Assembly: GCA_902506225.1 (NCBI GenBank)
Contig: LR733345.1
Span: 1,612,001 to 1,676,000 of the forward strand
Source of the DNA: Faucicola sp902506225
GTDB taxonomy: Bacteria > Pseudomonadota > Gammaproteobacteria > Pseudomonadales > Moraxellaceae
DNA length: 64,000 nucleotides
Direction: 5' to 3'
Shown: piece after piece, positions 50,183-59,988 of the stretch
Position numbering within the stretch: position 1 is the first letter of the stretch
How the letters are laid out: each line of letters begins with the position of its first letter
Program-made: the position numbers and the translations under genes
The notes under the pieces: generated by a model
The model's input: the letters and a program-made list of their open reading frames with translations, nothing else
What the model was told of the DNA's origin: nothing
The model's database searches: none

Positions 50183-51037
50183 TTATTCATCATTGGCAGA
50201 CTGACGTTTAGTCAACGCCTGCTGCACGATTAAGGTAACGAGCGCCAACAACGCCAATAAACTCGACAACGCAAACGCTGCCGTCATGTTGTATTCATTG
50301 TAAGCAATCTCAACCAATAGCGGCATGGTATTGGTTTCACCGCGGATATGACCTGAGACCACACTCACCGCGCCAAACTCACCCATCGCACGGGCATTGG
50401 TCAAAATAATACCGTATAGCAATGCCCATTTGATATTAGGTAGCGTCACCCGCCAAAACATTTGCCAGCCTGACGCGCCGAGTGTTAATGCCGCTTGCTC
50501 TTCACTGCTACCCTGCGACTGCATCAGCGGAATCACTTCACGCGCCACGAATGGAAAAGTCACAAACATGGTGGCAAGCACGATACCGGGAATGGCAAAA
50601 ATCACCTGAAAACCAAAGTATTCTAGCCAGCCGCCAAGCCACGTATTGGCGCCCAGTAGTGCCACAAACATCAAGCCTGCAACCACCGGCGACACCGAAA
50701 ATGGCAAATCTAGCAGCGTGGTGAGGAATTGCTTACCTTTAAAATCAAATCGGGTCAATAGCCAGGCTAATGCAATCCCAATCACCGTATTAATCGGCAC
50801 CACAATCAGCGCCGTAATCAAGGTAAGCTTGATGGCCGATAATGCCTCGTCATCGGTCAAGGCAGCCACATACAACTGCCAGCCAGATTTTAATGCCTCA
50901 TAAAACACCGATATCAGCGGAATCACTAGCATTAGCGTCATAAACGCCACCGCAATACCAATTAAGGTATAACGTAGCCATTTTGGCTCACGGGTTGCGG
51001 CTTGGGTTTGGTAAGGATATTGGCTGCTGTCTATCAT
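50183..51037 (-). CDS. cysW: Sulfate ABC transporter permease CysW
   Basis: This 284-aa permease has six predicted membrane helices. The coupling-loop motif EEQAALTLGASGWQMFWRVT (EAA motif) is near 190, followed by GIILTNARAMGEFGAVSVVS, typical of CysW. I start at ATG 51037, whose ATGA overlaps the cysT stop. A longer start at 51073 would overlap cysT by 40 nt. It forms the membrane channel with CysT and is energised by CysA. Confidence 0.93.
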   Translation of the reverse strand: MIDSSQYPYQTQAATREPKWLRYTLIGIAVAFMTLMLVIPLISVFYEALKSGWQLYVAALTDDEALSAIKLTLITALIVVPINTVIGIALAWLLTRFDFKGKQFLTTLLDLPFSVSPVVAGLMFVALLGANTWLGGWLEYFGFQVIFAIPGIVLATMFVTFPFVAREVIPLMQSQGSSEEQAALTLGASGWQMFWRVTLPNIKWALLYGIILTNARAMGEFGAVSVVSGHIRGETNTMPLLVEIAYNEYNMTAAFALSSLLALLALVTLIVQQALTKRQSANDE

Positions 51038-51945
51038 ACACTTGCCCCGCCCATACGTTTGGTAAATAGCCACTGCAAGGCATTAATGGCAAATAAAATC
51101 ACAAACGAAATCATCAACATAAACAAAGCAACCGCGGCAGCCCCTTGCACATCAAAGCTTTCAAGCTTACCAATAATGATTAACGGTAAAATCTCAGACT
51201 TCATCGGTAAATTACCCGCAATAAAAATCACCGAGCCATACTCCCCCGTCGCCCGCGCAAACATCATCCCTGAGCCCATCAGCAACGCAGGATACAACTC
51301 TGGCAAGATGACCCGTCTAAAAGTTGTCAATCTCCCAGCACCTAGCACCGATGCCGCCTCTTCATATTCTGGCGACAGCTCCGCAAGCACAGGTTGCACC
51401 GCACGCACAATAAACGGCAGACTCACCACAATCAGCGCCAACCAAATACCAATAGGGGTAAAAGCAATTTTAATGCCGAATGGCGCAAAAAACTGCCCGA
51501 TTAAACCATTGGGTGCATATAAGGTTGCTAGCGAAATACCCATTACCGCCGTTGGCAAGGCAAAAGGTAAATCCACCAGCGCATTTAAAATCGACTTTCC
51601 CCAAAACTCGTAGCGCACCAATACCCATGCAATCAGCGTACCAAACACCAAATTGGTCAATGTAGCTAGCAATGACATTTTTAGCGACAGTTCAATCGCC
51701 GCCTTGACGCGCGGCTCGGCAATGGTTTTGATAAAGCCTGCCACGCCAATATCGGCGGTCGTCAGTACCATTGCCACAAATGGCAACAGTACGATAATCG
51801 ACAATGCCAACACACTGATGCCCAAACTCAAATTAAAAAACGGCATGATATGGCGCTTTTTATTGCGTTTTAAGGGTGAGTTGGGTGTTTTAGGCTGATT
51901 GTTTGATGTTAAATCGGCTTGATGGTTAGCATTGATGCTTGCCAT
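51034..51945 (-). CDS. cysT: Sulfate ABC transporter permease CysT (CysU)
   Basis: This 303-aa permease has a 35-residue polar head and then six membrane helices (FFNLSLGISVLALSIIVLLP first). The EAA coupling loop is EYEEAASVLGAGRLTTFRRV, and ARATGEYGSVIFIAGNLP near 230 matches CysT/CysU. AAGGAAG lies 7 nt before the ATG. It opens the operon cysT-cysW-cysA; sbp lies upstream on the same strand but has its own terminator. Confidence 0.93.
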   Translation of the reverse strand: MASINANHQADLTSNNQPKTPNSPLKRNKKRHIMPFFNLSLGISVLALSIIVLLPFVAMVLTTADIGVAGFIKTIAEPRVKAAIELSLKMSLLATLTNLVFGTLIAWVLVRYEFWGKSILNALVDLPFALPTAVMGISLATLYAPNGLIGQFFAPFGIKIAFTPIGIWLALIVVSLPFIVRAVQPVLAELSPEYEEAASVLGAGRLTTFRRVILPELYPALLMGSGMMFARATGEYGSVIFIAGNLPMKSEILPLIIIGKLESFDVQGAAAVALFMLMISFVILFAINALQWLFTKRMGGASV

Positions 51946-52134
51946 GCAGGGCTTCCTTTACTAATAATCGGTAGGCAACGTCAGAATTTAAAATAATAAA
52001 CATACAAAAATAAAAATTCAAAAATAAAGATACAAAAAGCTCTGTACCCAAAATCTTAAGCACGGCTATAGTACCATCTCACTTTGAATTTCCAAACTAT
52101 ATTTATGCGCTTTAAATATTCTTAGCTAGAATAA

Positions 52135-52159
52135 AAAACCAGAGCCGAACTCTGGTTTT
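52135..52159 (-). terminator. Terminator between sbp and cysT
   Basis: AAAACCAGAG and CTCTGGTTTT (10-bp arms, 5-nt loop) are followed on the minus strand by a T-run. cysT-cysW-cysA therefore needs a promoter in 51946-52134, where AT-rich sequence but no gene is seen. Confidence 0.85.
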
Positions 52160-52178
52160 GTTAGATAAAAACAGCAAA

Positions 52179-53333
52179 CTATTTTGCTGCAGGTGCCGAT
52201 GCTATGGTGCTCGTTGGGCTGGCGAGTTGGTCAAAGACACCCCCATCTTTGAAATATTTGGTCATGATATCCGTCCAGCTACCAAATTCGGCATTCGGAC
52301 TAAAGGTGGTAAGCGTGGGTAATTTATCTTGATTTTTAGCCAGTACCGCCGCATCGCTTGGGCGCAGGTATAAATCTGCCGCCAATTGTTGGGCAGGCTC
52401 GCTCCATAAATAATCAAGATACGCTTTCGCTGCGTCGTTCGTGCCTTTTTTATCGGTCACTGATTTAACAATTGCCACGGGATTTTCTGCTGATATAGTG
52501 TAGCTTGGATAGACAATTTGCACATCGCCTTTACCAAACTGTTTGACCGCGAGATTGGCTTCGTTTTCAAAGGTGACTAACACATCGCCAATTTGACGTT
52601 GTAAGAACGTGGTAGTCGCCGCACGCCCACCATTTTCATACACCGGCACATTTTTGAGCAACGCTTTGACAAAGTTTTTGGTTTTGCTTTCATCTTTATT
52701 AAAACTATGTAAGCCGTAGCCATATGCGCCTAAGAAAGCATAACGCCCATTACCCGTGGTTTTTGGGTTGGCAAGTACGATTTGTACACCTGGTTTTGCC
52801 AAATCAGACCAGTCTTTGATTTGTTTTGGGTTGTCTTTACGCACCAAAAACACGATGGCACTGGTATAAGGGACTGCTTTGTTTGGGAATTGGCTTTGCC
52901 AATCTTGTGCCACCAAGCCTTTTTTCACCAACAGCTCTACATCTGAGCCTTGGTTCATACTCACTACGTCCGCTTGCAGACCATTGGCAACGGCGAGCGC
53001 TTGTTTACTAGAGCCGCCATGCGATTGCTGGATATCAACGGTTTTGCCGCTATTTTTGGCTTCGTAGTCTTTGATAAACAATGGATTGTAGCTTTTATAA
53101 AAGTCACGCGCAACGTCATAGGAGACATTGAGCAGTTTAATACCGCCTTTATCGCTCGCGCCTGCATTTGATTGCGTAGCGGCTTGACCTGAAGCGACTT
53201 GTTGATCTTGCTGGGTGGGCGCACGTGAACAGCCCGCTAGGCTCACGCCTAATAACGCCAGACTTGATAGCACGGCTACGGTTTTGTGTTGAACCTTAGT
53301 TTTTTTTTGAAAATTAACAGTCATCATGGTCAC
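52179..53333 (-). CDS. sbp: Sulfate-binding protein, predicted lipoprotein
   Basis: This 384-aa solute-binding protein of the sulfate importer has an N-terminal signal ending in SLAGC with Cys35 (lipobox), then a Gln/Ala/Ser linker. The body follows Sbp/CysP: LLNVSYDVARDFYKSYNPLF, the HGGSSKQALAV sulfate loop, ANPKTTGNGRYAFLGAYGYG, and LYLRPSDAAVLAKN near the end. The E. coli homologues are soluble; a lipid anchor would tether this one to a membrane. It is transcribed alone, ahead of the cysTWA operon. Confidence 0.93.
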   Translation of the reverse strand: MTMMTVNFQKKTKVQHKTVAVLSSLALLGVSLAGCSRAPTQQDQQVASGQAATQSNAGASDKGGIKLLNVSYDVARDFYKSYNPLFIKDYEAKNSGKTVDIQQSHGGSSKQALAVANGLQADVVSMNQGSDVELLVKKGLVAQDWQSQFPNKAVPYTSAIVFLVRKDNPKQIKDWSDLAKPGVQIVLANPKTTGNGRYAFLGAYGYGLHSFNKDESKTKNFVKALLKNVPVYENGGRAATTTFLQRQIGDVLVTFENEANLAVKQFGKGDVQIVYPSYTISAENPVAIVKSVTDKKGTNDAAKAYLDYLWSEPAQQLAADLYLRPSDAAVLAKNQDKLPTLTTFSPNAEFGSWTDIMTKYFKDGGVFDQLASPTSTIASAPAAK

Positions 53334-53457
53334 CCCTCATCTCAATGTATAAAAATCAATATATAATGTTAAATGTTTAATTCATTCCTACTATTTTACA
53401 AAAAAAGCGTCGTCAACCAAAAACAATATTATTCTTTATCTATATTCCACTTCTGAA

Positions 53458-53484
53458 TATTACATTATAAAATATAATGTAATA
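53458..53484. promoter_or_regulatory. Long perfect palindrome in the sbp / xseA divergent gap
   Basis: TATTACATTATA and TATAATGTAATA are perfect 12-bp arms around AAA, about 125 bp from both start codons. TATAATGT recurs nearer to sbp (about 53361-53368). It is a candidate operator, possibly for sulfur control of sbp. The remaining 53334-53604 gap is AT-rich without a gene. Confidence 0.6.
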
Positions 53485-53604
53485 GTTAAAATTAACCTCT
53501 TAATAGGCTGTATCCCACCTAAATCATACCTAAATCACAAATGTCACGTTGTCAGCTTTATCATTTTCCCCTACAATTTTATTTTTAATTATCAAGAATC
53601 CGCC

Positions 53605-55167
53605 ATGGCAAAAGCTTCCAAAACCGTTATCAAATCAATTGAAGAGCAGCTCGCACGACTGGATTTGCAAACCACCGCATTAAATCAGGCTGATGACGTA
53701 TTTTTGGCGCTGCTTGACGATGGTGAGCCTGATAATAAAACAACTACAAAGCGTGGCAGTGTTGATAACTTAAGCGTTGATAACTTAAACGATTATGACT
53801 TTAGCGAACAATTAGCCATTCAAGATCGCGATAGCCAACTGCACCAGGCGTTAAGCGATACTGTATTGTCACTGAGCGATTATCTATCCGCTGTGCAGTT
53901 GGTGATTAGTGAAACGTTTGCCCATACCGTTTGGGTAAAAGCTGAAATCCGTAGTCTGTCAGCCAAAGGCGGTCACTACTATTTTGAATTGGCGGATAAA
54001 GATATGGATGGCAAAGTCACCGCCAGCTGCCGCGGCACGCTATGGCGCGGTCAAGCAGCCAAAGTACTGTCAAAGTTTGAAAAAAACACTGGCATGAGCC
54101 TTGAGCGAGGCTTGAATGTATTACTCAAAGTCTCAGCCATATTCCATGCCCAATATGGCTTTTCGCTAAACATCGTCGATATCGACCCCACCTACACATT
54201 GGGGGATTTGGCAAAGCAATATCAAATGATTTTAACCAGACTGCATGAAGAAGGGCTACTCGATCTCAATCAATCGCTCCCCATGCCGTTTGATATTGAG
54301 CATGTGCTCGTCATCGCCCCTGAAAAAGCCGCAGGGCTGGGCGATTTTCGCGCGGATGCCGATAGGCTTGCCAGCACAGGGGCTTGTATTTTTCATTATG
54401 AGCACGCCACCTTTCAAGGTAATCACGCCCCTGAAGACATCCGCCAAGCCATCATTAAAGGCATGAAAAATCTGAACAAGCAGCATATTACCGCAGATTT
54501 GATTGTGATTATCCGAGGTGGTGGCGCGGTGGGCGATTTGGCCTATCTCAATGATTACGAACTTGCCGCGCTGGTGGCTGAGCAGCCGATACCGGTATGG
54601 GTCGGCATTGGTCATGAGCGCGACCGTGTCATGCTAGATGAAGTCGCACATCAAAGTTTTGATACCCCATCCAAGGTTATCGCAGGCATTCGCAATCATT
54701 TGCTCACTATTACCCAAGGTGCCAAACAACATTTTTTGACCATCGAGCAAATTGCTAAATCCAGCATCTTGCAGGCACGCCGTGATAGCGAACAACAACT
54801 CACCAAGATACAATCGGCAGCGCAGCGACAATTATCTGCCGTTAAACTTGCCATGGACAACCAATTTGTACAGATTCGCCAACTTGCTTATCAACAAATC
54901 ACCACGGCTCGTCAATCGACCGATCGACTGCGTGAGATGACATTGTTACAGCATCCGTCGACCGTATTAACCCGTGGCTATGCGATTATCAGAACCTCCC
55001 ATCCTGCCTCAAAGGACTTAGCCTCACATGATTCAACATCAAATGACCTCGTATCGAATACGGTGATGACTTCGATTGCCCAAGCTGAACCCAATTCAAC
55101 CATAACCATTGAACTACAAGATGGCTATCTACAAGCCACCATCAACGCTAAACACGCAAAAAACTGA
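53605..55167 (+). CDS. xseA: Exodeoxyribonuclease VII large subunit (XseA)
   Basis: This 520-aa single-strand-specific nuclease subunit has a poorly conserved 90-residue N-terminal extension that includes a 15-bp tandem repeat (VDNLS then VDNLN). Next comes the OB-fold (TVWVKAEIRSLSAKGGHYYF, then SCRGTLWRGQAAK). The nuclease core contains VIAPEKAAGLGDFRADADRL, LIVIIRGGGAVGDLAYLNDY and PVWVGIGHERDRVMLDEVAH. The C-terminal coiled coil binds XseB. E. coli XseA is 456 aa; the surplus is mostly N-terminal. xseB follows 23 nt later. Confidence 0.94.
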   Translation: MAKASKTVIKSIEEQLARLDLQTTALNQADDVFLALLDDGEPDNKTTTKRGSVDNLSVDNLNDYDFSEQLAIQDRDSQLHQALSDTVLSLSDYLSAVQLVISETFAHTVWVKAEIRSLSAKGGHYYFELADKDMDGKVTASCRGTLWRGQAAKVLSKFEKNTGMSLERGLNVLLKVSAIFHAQYGFSLNIVDIDPTYTLGDLAKQYQMILTRLHEEGLLDLNQSLPMPFDIEHVLVIAPEKAAGLGDFRADADRLASTGACIFHYEHATFQGNHAPEDIRQAIIKGMKNLNKQHITADLIVIIRGGGAVGDLAYLNDYELAALVAEQPIPVWVGIGHERDRVMLDEVAHQSFDTPSKVIAGIRNHLLTITQGAKQHFLTIEQIAKSSILQARRDSEQQLTKIQSAAQRQLSAVKLAMDNQFVQIRQLAYQQITTARQSTDRLREMTLLQHPSTVLTRGYAIIRTSHPASKDLASHDSTSNDLVSNTVMTSIAQAEPNSTITIELQDGYLQATINAKHAKN

Positions 55168-55190
55168 CCTATCCACCAACAGGAATAACC

Positions 55191-55385
55191 ATGACCGAGC
55201 CAACTGATTTTAAAAGCGCCTATGAGGTGTTAAAAACAAATGCACAGCTGTTGCAAAATAGCCAAGAGCCTAACATCGATGCGCTGATGACCATTGTAGC
55301 GCAGTCCATTGACGCCTATAAAGTATGCCAAGCGCGAATTGATGCCGTCGAAGCCTCGCTTAACCAAGCATTTGAAACAGACTAA
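55191..55385 (+). CDS. xseB: Exodeoxyribonuclease VII small subunit (XseB)
   Basis: This 64-aa helical-hairpin protein has TDFKSAYEVLKTNAQLLQNS then VAQSIDAYKVCQARIDAVEA, the shape of XseB, which wraps the XseA coiled coil. It is slightly shorter than E. coli XseB (80 aa). Position directly after xseA and the ribosome site AGGAA support the call. A terminator follows. Confidence 0.85.
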   Translation: MTEPTDFKSAYEVLKTNAQLLQNSQEPNIDALMTIVAQSIDAYKVCQARIDAVEASLNQAFETD

Positions 55386-55407
55386 GTTTCAATAAAGAAA
55401 GCAGAAT

Positions 55408-55440
55408 AAAAAAGCCACTATCGAGGGATAATGGCTTTTT
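55408..55440. terminator. Bidirectional terminator, xseB / kup
   Basis: AAAAAGCCA pairs with TGGCTTTTT, with an extended imperfect stem and a GAGG loop. It lies between convergent genes. Confidence 0.8.
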
Positions 55441-55450
55441 AGTTGGGCAT

Positions 55451-57499
55451 TTAAATTTCTACTTTGGCACCCATTTCTACCACATTGTTGCTAGGAAGTT
55501 TTAGAAACTCAGCCGCTGTGCCGGCATTACGGTGCATATGGGCAAACAATTTTTCACGCCATAATGCCATACCTTTGATGCTCTCAGATGCCACCACTGC
55601 CTCATGGGATAAGAAATAACTTACCTTGGCAGGATCGAAATCAAAGTTAAATTGCTGAATGTGTTTGAGTGAATCTGGCACATCAGGGTCATTTTTAAAG
55701 CCAAAATTAAGCACCACCTTCCAGCAATTGTGTCCCAAATAGGTCACTTCACTACGTTTACTAAGACCCACCCAAGGGGTTTCTAAAGTATTAACGGTGA
55801 CAAAGATATTGTACTCATGCAAGCATTTATTGTGCTTTAAGTTTTGTTTCAACGCCACGGGTACGATATCGACTTCAGAGACCATAAATACGGCAATGCC
55901 TTTGATTTTTTTGATATCTTCAAACAGCACTTGGCAGTGCTGATTGATTAAGATTTTCTCCTGCAGCAGCGCTTGCTGATTTTGCAGCTCTTGGATATTC
56001 TCAAGTGGCGCGTTTTCAATATCTTGAGTGAGCTTTTCTAATTTGCCTTGTGTTGACTCCAAGGCTATTTGTAAGCGTTTATTGGTAAAACTACCAAACA
56101 AGTCATCCAAGAAATTTTTTAAGTTAATTTGTCTTGTGGTATGGGCAATTCTCACCAAGTTACGCCCATCTCGCCAAGTCATCATTAACACAAACATGAC
56201 GCCCCCTAACAACAATGGGAACCAGCCGCCCTTGAACAATTTGAGCAGATTTGACGCCCAAAACAAGAAATCCACCACAAAGAACAATGAAGTCGCGGCA
56301 ATACACAGTAGCAATGGGTATTTCCACGCATAGCGAATTACAAAGAAGGTCAATATCGTGGTAATCAGCATATCCGTACAAACCGCAATACCATAAGCGG
56401 CCGCTAACGCACCCGATGATTTGAACATCACCACAGCAAACGCAATGGCGATAAATAAACCCCAGTTAATCGCTGGAATATACACCTGACCCACTTCTTT
56501 AACATTGGTATACACAATACGCATACGCGGTAAAAAGCCCAGTTGCACCGCTTGTTTGGTGATACTAAATGCCCCAGAAATCAGCGCTTGTGACGCAATC
56601 ACCGTCGCTAAAGTTGCCATCACCACCATGGGGATACGCATGGCATCTGGAATCATCAAAAAGAAGGGATTGGATTTGCCATCAGGATTGGCGAGTAAAA
56701 ATGCGCCTTGACCAAAATAATTGAGCAGCAAGGCGGGCATGACAATGGAAAACCAAGCGATACGAATCGGTTTTTTGCCAAAATGCCCCATATCGGCATA
56801 CAAGGCTTCACCGCCTGTCACGCACAACACAACTGCCCCCAAAATGATAAAGGCGAGTGTCGGATTGGTCATCACAAACTGATAAGCATAGATGGGATTG
56901 ATGGCTTGCAAGATTTCGACATTGTGCTGAATATGATAAACCCCAATGCCAGCAATCAACAAAAACCATAGCACCATCACAGGTCCAAACAGCTTACCGA
57001 TACCTTTGGTACCAAATTTTTGCACAAAAAACAGTAAGAACAAAATGGTCAGCGTGGCAGGAATTACCACACTATGCAGCCGCGGCGATACCACCGTCAA
57101 ACCTTCTACTGCCGATAGCACCGAGATGGATGGGGTAATCACCCCATCACCATAAAACAAGCAAGTACCAAATATCCCCATGGTCATGATGATTGCGTGC
57201 AATTTTGGGCGATGTTTCACCGCGCTTGATGCCAAAGCGAGCATCGCAATCAGACCGCCTTCCCCTTTATTGTCGGCACGTAGCACCAACGAGATGTACT
57301 TGAGACTGACGATGATGGTAATCGTCCATACAAATAATGACAGCACCCCATAGATATTGGCAACGTTAAAGGCGACATGACCAGAATTAAAAACTTCTTT
57401 GACTGAATACAGTACACTGGTACCAATATCGCCATAAACGACCCCGATTGCCCCTAATGTCAGTGCAGGAACCGAGCTTTTAGCATGTGCTTTACTCAT
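55451..57499 (-). CDS. kup: Low-affinity potassium transporter Kup
   Basis: This 682-aa K+/H+ symporter has about 12 membrane helices in the first 430 residues and a cytosolic C-terminus. The family start is LTLGAIGVVYGDIGTSVLYS, with the ion-path motif LYGDGVITPSISVLSAVEGL near 115. GGEALYADMGHFGKKPIRIA is near 230. A Gln/Glu-rich helical linker near 480-520 lies before the conserved IKGIAVFMVSEVDIVPVAL. It is monocistronic. A 500-bp gap separates it from the divergent tetR-type gene. Confidence 0.95.
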   Translation of the reverse strand: MSKAHAKSSVPALTLGAIGVVYGDIGTSVLYSVKEVFNSGHVAFNVANIYGVLSLFVWTITIIVSLKYISLVLRADNKGEGGLIAMLALASSAVKHRPKLHAIIMTMGIFGTCLFYGDGVITPSISVLSAVEGLTVVSPRLHSVVIPATLTILFLLFFVQKFGTKGIGKLFGPVMVLWFLLIAGIGVYHIQHNVEILQAINPIYAYQFVMTNPTLAFIILGAVVLCVTGGEALYADMGHFGKKPIRIAWFSIVMPALLLNYFGQGAFLLANPDGKSNPFFLMIPDAMRIPMVVMATLATVIASQALISGAFSITKQAVQLGFLPRMRIVYTNVKEVGQVYIPAINWGLFIAIAFAVVMFKSSGALAAAYGIAVCTDMLITTILTFFVIRYAWKYPLLLCIAATSLFFVVDFLFWASNLLKLFKGGWFPLLLGGVMFVLMMTWRDGRNLVRIAHTTRQINLKNFLDDLFGSFTNKRLQIALESTQGKLEKLTQDIENAPLENIQELQNQQALLQEKILINQHCQVLFEDIKKIKGIAVFMVSEVDIVPVALKQNLKHNKCLHEYNIFVTVNTLETPWVGLSKRSEVTYLGHNCWKVVLNFGFKNDPDVPDSLKHIQQFNFDFDPAKVSYFLSHEAVVASESIKGMALWREKLFAHMHRNAGTAAEFLKLPSNNVVEMGAKVEI

Positions 57500-57999
57500 A
57501 AATTAACGACGCAATTTGATAAGATGGATTATTATAAGTCGAATTATAAAATTGCGGTTAAATTATATTTTGTAACCAAAGTTATCTATTTACTTGACGA
57601 TAGTAACATTTTAGCAGGTTGAAATTAAACTGCGTTTGCTTTGCCTAGATATTACGTCTATTAGCAGAATATTTTCAACCCCAGTCAGCGTGGCTTCAGC
57701 CATTTTTTTGTGCTTATCGCAAACCTTGATTTACAAAATCTAAAAAATCCGACGGCTGGCAGACGGATTTATCATAGGAAATATGCTGGATGATGTCATT
57801 TGATATACTTAATAGGTGGCAATATAAAACTATCGTAAACAGCCATCAAGCATCAAATAAAACATAAATGTTGCATAAGGGTACAGTTAGGTAGATAATG
57901 TTGTTTATTATAAAAATTTTGTGCAATTCCTGCGATTGCTAAAAGTTAAAGGCTAAGACATAAAGCGTAAGATAAAGAGCGTAAGGATAGTAAAAAGCG
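57500..57999. other. 500-bp gap, kup / TetR divergent region
   Basis: No convincing gene is seen on either strand. AAATCCG (57745-57751) and CGGATTT (57764-57770) form an inverted repeat around a G+C-rich loop. Near 57964-57990 GCGTAAG occurs twice, 14 bp apart, in front of the TetR start. A small RNA cannot be excluded. Confidence 0.4.
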
Positions 58000-58557
58000 A
58001 TGAACGAAAATGATTTACGGGTCATTAAGACTGAACAACATATCGAGCAAGCTTTTCTGGCATTACTGCAGCAGAAACCTTACCGCGCCATCACTGTCCA
58101 AGATATTTTAGATACGGCAGCCATTAACCGCTCAACCTTTTATCGTCATTACGCCAGTAAAGAGGCGCTGGCAGAGAAAATGGTGAGTAATTTTCGCCAA
58201 GTGTATGAGAAGTTCTTAACTGAACGTTTTAGTGTTGCCAGTCAAGAAAATTTACTGATGTGTTTGGAACAATTTTGGGCGTTTATTCACGCGCAAAAAC
58301 AACGCATACTCGCTCTTTGGCAAATCAAAACCCCCAATATTCATTTATATGATGACATGTATGCGTTAATCAAAAAAAATTATATTGAGCATGCCAAGCG
58401 CCACGAACGCCCAGGCGACTTGGATTTTCAAGGGCATACGTATGCAGGGATTATATTAAATAATTTAAGTTACTGTCTGCAGCAAGACCACCAAATGTCA
58501 CTTGAGGATATTCGTAGCAATATACAACTGATGATGCAGACGGTCTCTATACAGTAA
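58000..58557 (+). CDS. TetR/AcrR-family regulator
   Basis: This 185-aa regulator has an N-terminal HTH: QKPYRAITVQDILDTAAINR then STFYRHYASKEALAEKMV (residues 25-62), the classic TetR pattern. The C-terminal 120 residues are helical with a Trp-containing pocket (CLEQFWAFIHAQKQRILALW) and should bind an unknown ligand. AAGGA sits upstream. No efflux or metabolic partner gene is adjacent. It converges with the metallophosphoesterase gene. The target is probably its own promoter. Confidence 0.88.
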   Translation: MNENDLRVIKTEQHIEQAFLALLQQKPYRAITVQDILDTAAINRSTFYRHYASKEALAEKMVSNFRQVYEKFLTERFSVASQENLLMCLEQFWAFIHAQKQRILALWQIKTPNIHLYDDMYALIKKNYIEHAKRHERPGDLDFQGHTYAGIILNNLSYCLQQDHQMSLEDIRSNIQLMMQTVSIQ

Positions 58558-58646
58558 TCTCTTATGGCAATAATCTGTCATCACCATAATCTGCCATAAC
58601 CCCAATGTCATCATTAGAGGCTAGTGACAGAGTGCTAAAATTAGAT

Positions 58647-59759
58647 TTAGGATTTTTTACCGACCAAGTCAATCACCCAAAGCTCCGCTTGCGAGCCCAG
58701 CCGAAACGGTACCCCCCAAAAACCATACCCCGAGCTTACAATCACATCAGTATTGTTGATACGTTCATAGCCGTAACCCAAACGGTTGATAAATTTGACA
58801 ATAAAATTGGCAGGAAATATTTGCCCATTATGGGTATGTCCAGACACTTGCAAATCAATCGGTAATTGTACGTTTTGTTCGATCTCATTGGGCTGATGGT
58901 CAAGTAAAATTATCGGCTTATCGGTACTTGACGGCATTAATTCCTTGGTCGCTTTACGATAGCTGGCATGATTATCCAGTCGCCCTACCAACCAAAGTTG
59001 GTTATCAACTAACACTTTATCATCTGCCAATAAGGTGATATTGGCTTTTTTGATCGCATCGCGAATCTCGCCTTCATGCCCATACATATCATGATTACCT
59101 AGCGTGGCATACGCGCCCATTGGCACTGCACTTGCTAGTTGCTGCAGCGCGGGCTGCATATTTTGCGAGGTATAATAGTCAATATTATCATCCATGATAT
59201 CGCCAGGCATCAGCAGTAGTTGCACCTTCTGTGCTTTTACCATCTCAGTTAATCGATTAATTTGCCGCTCACCGACCAACACACCCAAATGCAAGTCTGA
59301 AACCATCCCAATCCGAATCGGTTTGGCAAGTGGTTGATTGGCAGTCAAGGTGATATGACGAATGGTGGGTGTATAAGCATTATAAATACCCATCAACACC
59401 ATGCCAAAAAACACGAGCGGCAACAAAATGCGCTGCCCGTAAATTTGATAACTCACGGCATTAAAAAATTGCGGGGCAACTTTCATCAACACCAGATTGA
59501 TAATGCCCACCGCCGCCATCGACATGATGACAAACCACAAAATAGTCAGCCAAGTCATAGACAGCTTGAGCCCAAAGCTTGTCAATCGTGCGATGCCAAA
59601 TACCAATAACGCATTACTCACCACAAATAGACTACTCATCAAATAGCGAGAAGAGCGATCGGATAGCCAAGACCCTGCCCACCACTGCAGCCCCCGCCCC
59701 GCGCCATAAGTAAACAATTCAAACAACAATACAATGACGGTCAGAAATATCCAACGCAT
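58647..59759 (-). CDS. Membrane metallophosphoesterase (YkuE-like)
   Basis: This 370-aa protein has four N-terminal membrane helices (about 1-130) and a calcineurin-like catalytic domain. Metal motifs are IGMVSDLHLG near 148, LMPGDIMDD near 184, TLGNHDMYG near 217, LLDHQP near 282 and SGHTHNGQIFP near 308. Such proteins act at the membrane on UDP-diacylglucosamine-like or other phosphoesters (YkuE, LpxG types). The substrate here is unknown. It is convergent with tetR and divergent from mnmA. Confidence 0.9.
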   Translation of the reverse strand: MRWIFLTVIVLLFELFTYGAGRGLQWWAGSWLSDRSSRYLMSSLFVVSNALLVFGIARLTSFGLKLSMTWLTILWFVIMSMAAVGIINLVLMKVAPQFFNAVSYQIYGQRILLPLVFFGMVLMGIYNAYTPTIRHITLTANQPLAKPIRIGMVSDLHLGVLVGERQINRLTEMVKAQKVQLLLMPGDIMDDNIDYYTSQNMQPALQQLASAVPMGAYATLGNHDMYGHEGEIRDAIKKANITLLADDKVLVDNQLWLVGRLDNHASYRKATKELMPSSTDKPIILLDHQPNEIEQNVQLPIDLQVSGHTHNGQIFPANFIVKFINRLGYGYERINNTDVIVSSGYGFWGVPFRLGSQAELWVIDLVGKKS

Positions 59760-59885
59760 ACCAGCCCCAAATTTTTTATCATAAGTAAAGGTTATATAAA
59801 GAATGTTTGTGAATTTACAATGTCGCTTTATCTATTAAAGCCAATCAGTGAATTTGAAAAAATCAATTAATATAATTTTCCCATT

Positions 59886-59921
59886 AAAAAACCCAACTTA
59901 CGAGAATAAGTTGGGTTTTTT
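59886..59921. terminator. Strong intrinsic terminator in a divergent gap
   Basis: Perfect 15-bp arms (AAAAAACCCAACTTA and TAAGTTGGGTTTTTT, loop CGAGAA). It lies between the starts of two divergent genes, so no annotated gene ends here. Confidence 0.85.
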
Positions 59922-59988
59922 CGATATCGGCTCATCCGATAGCGGTATTGTGGCAGGTTTATTGATTTTTAACAAGCAATAAATTTGC

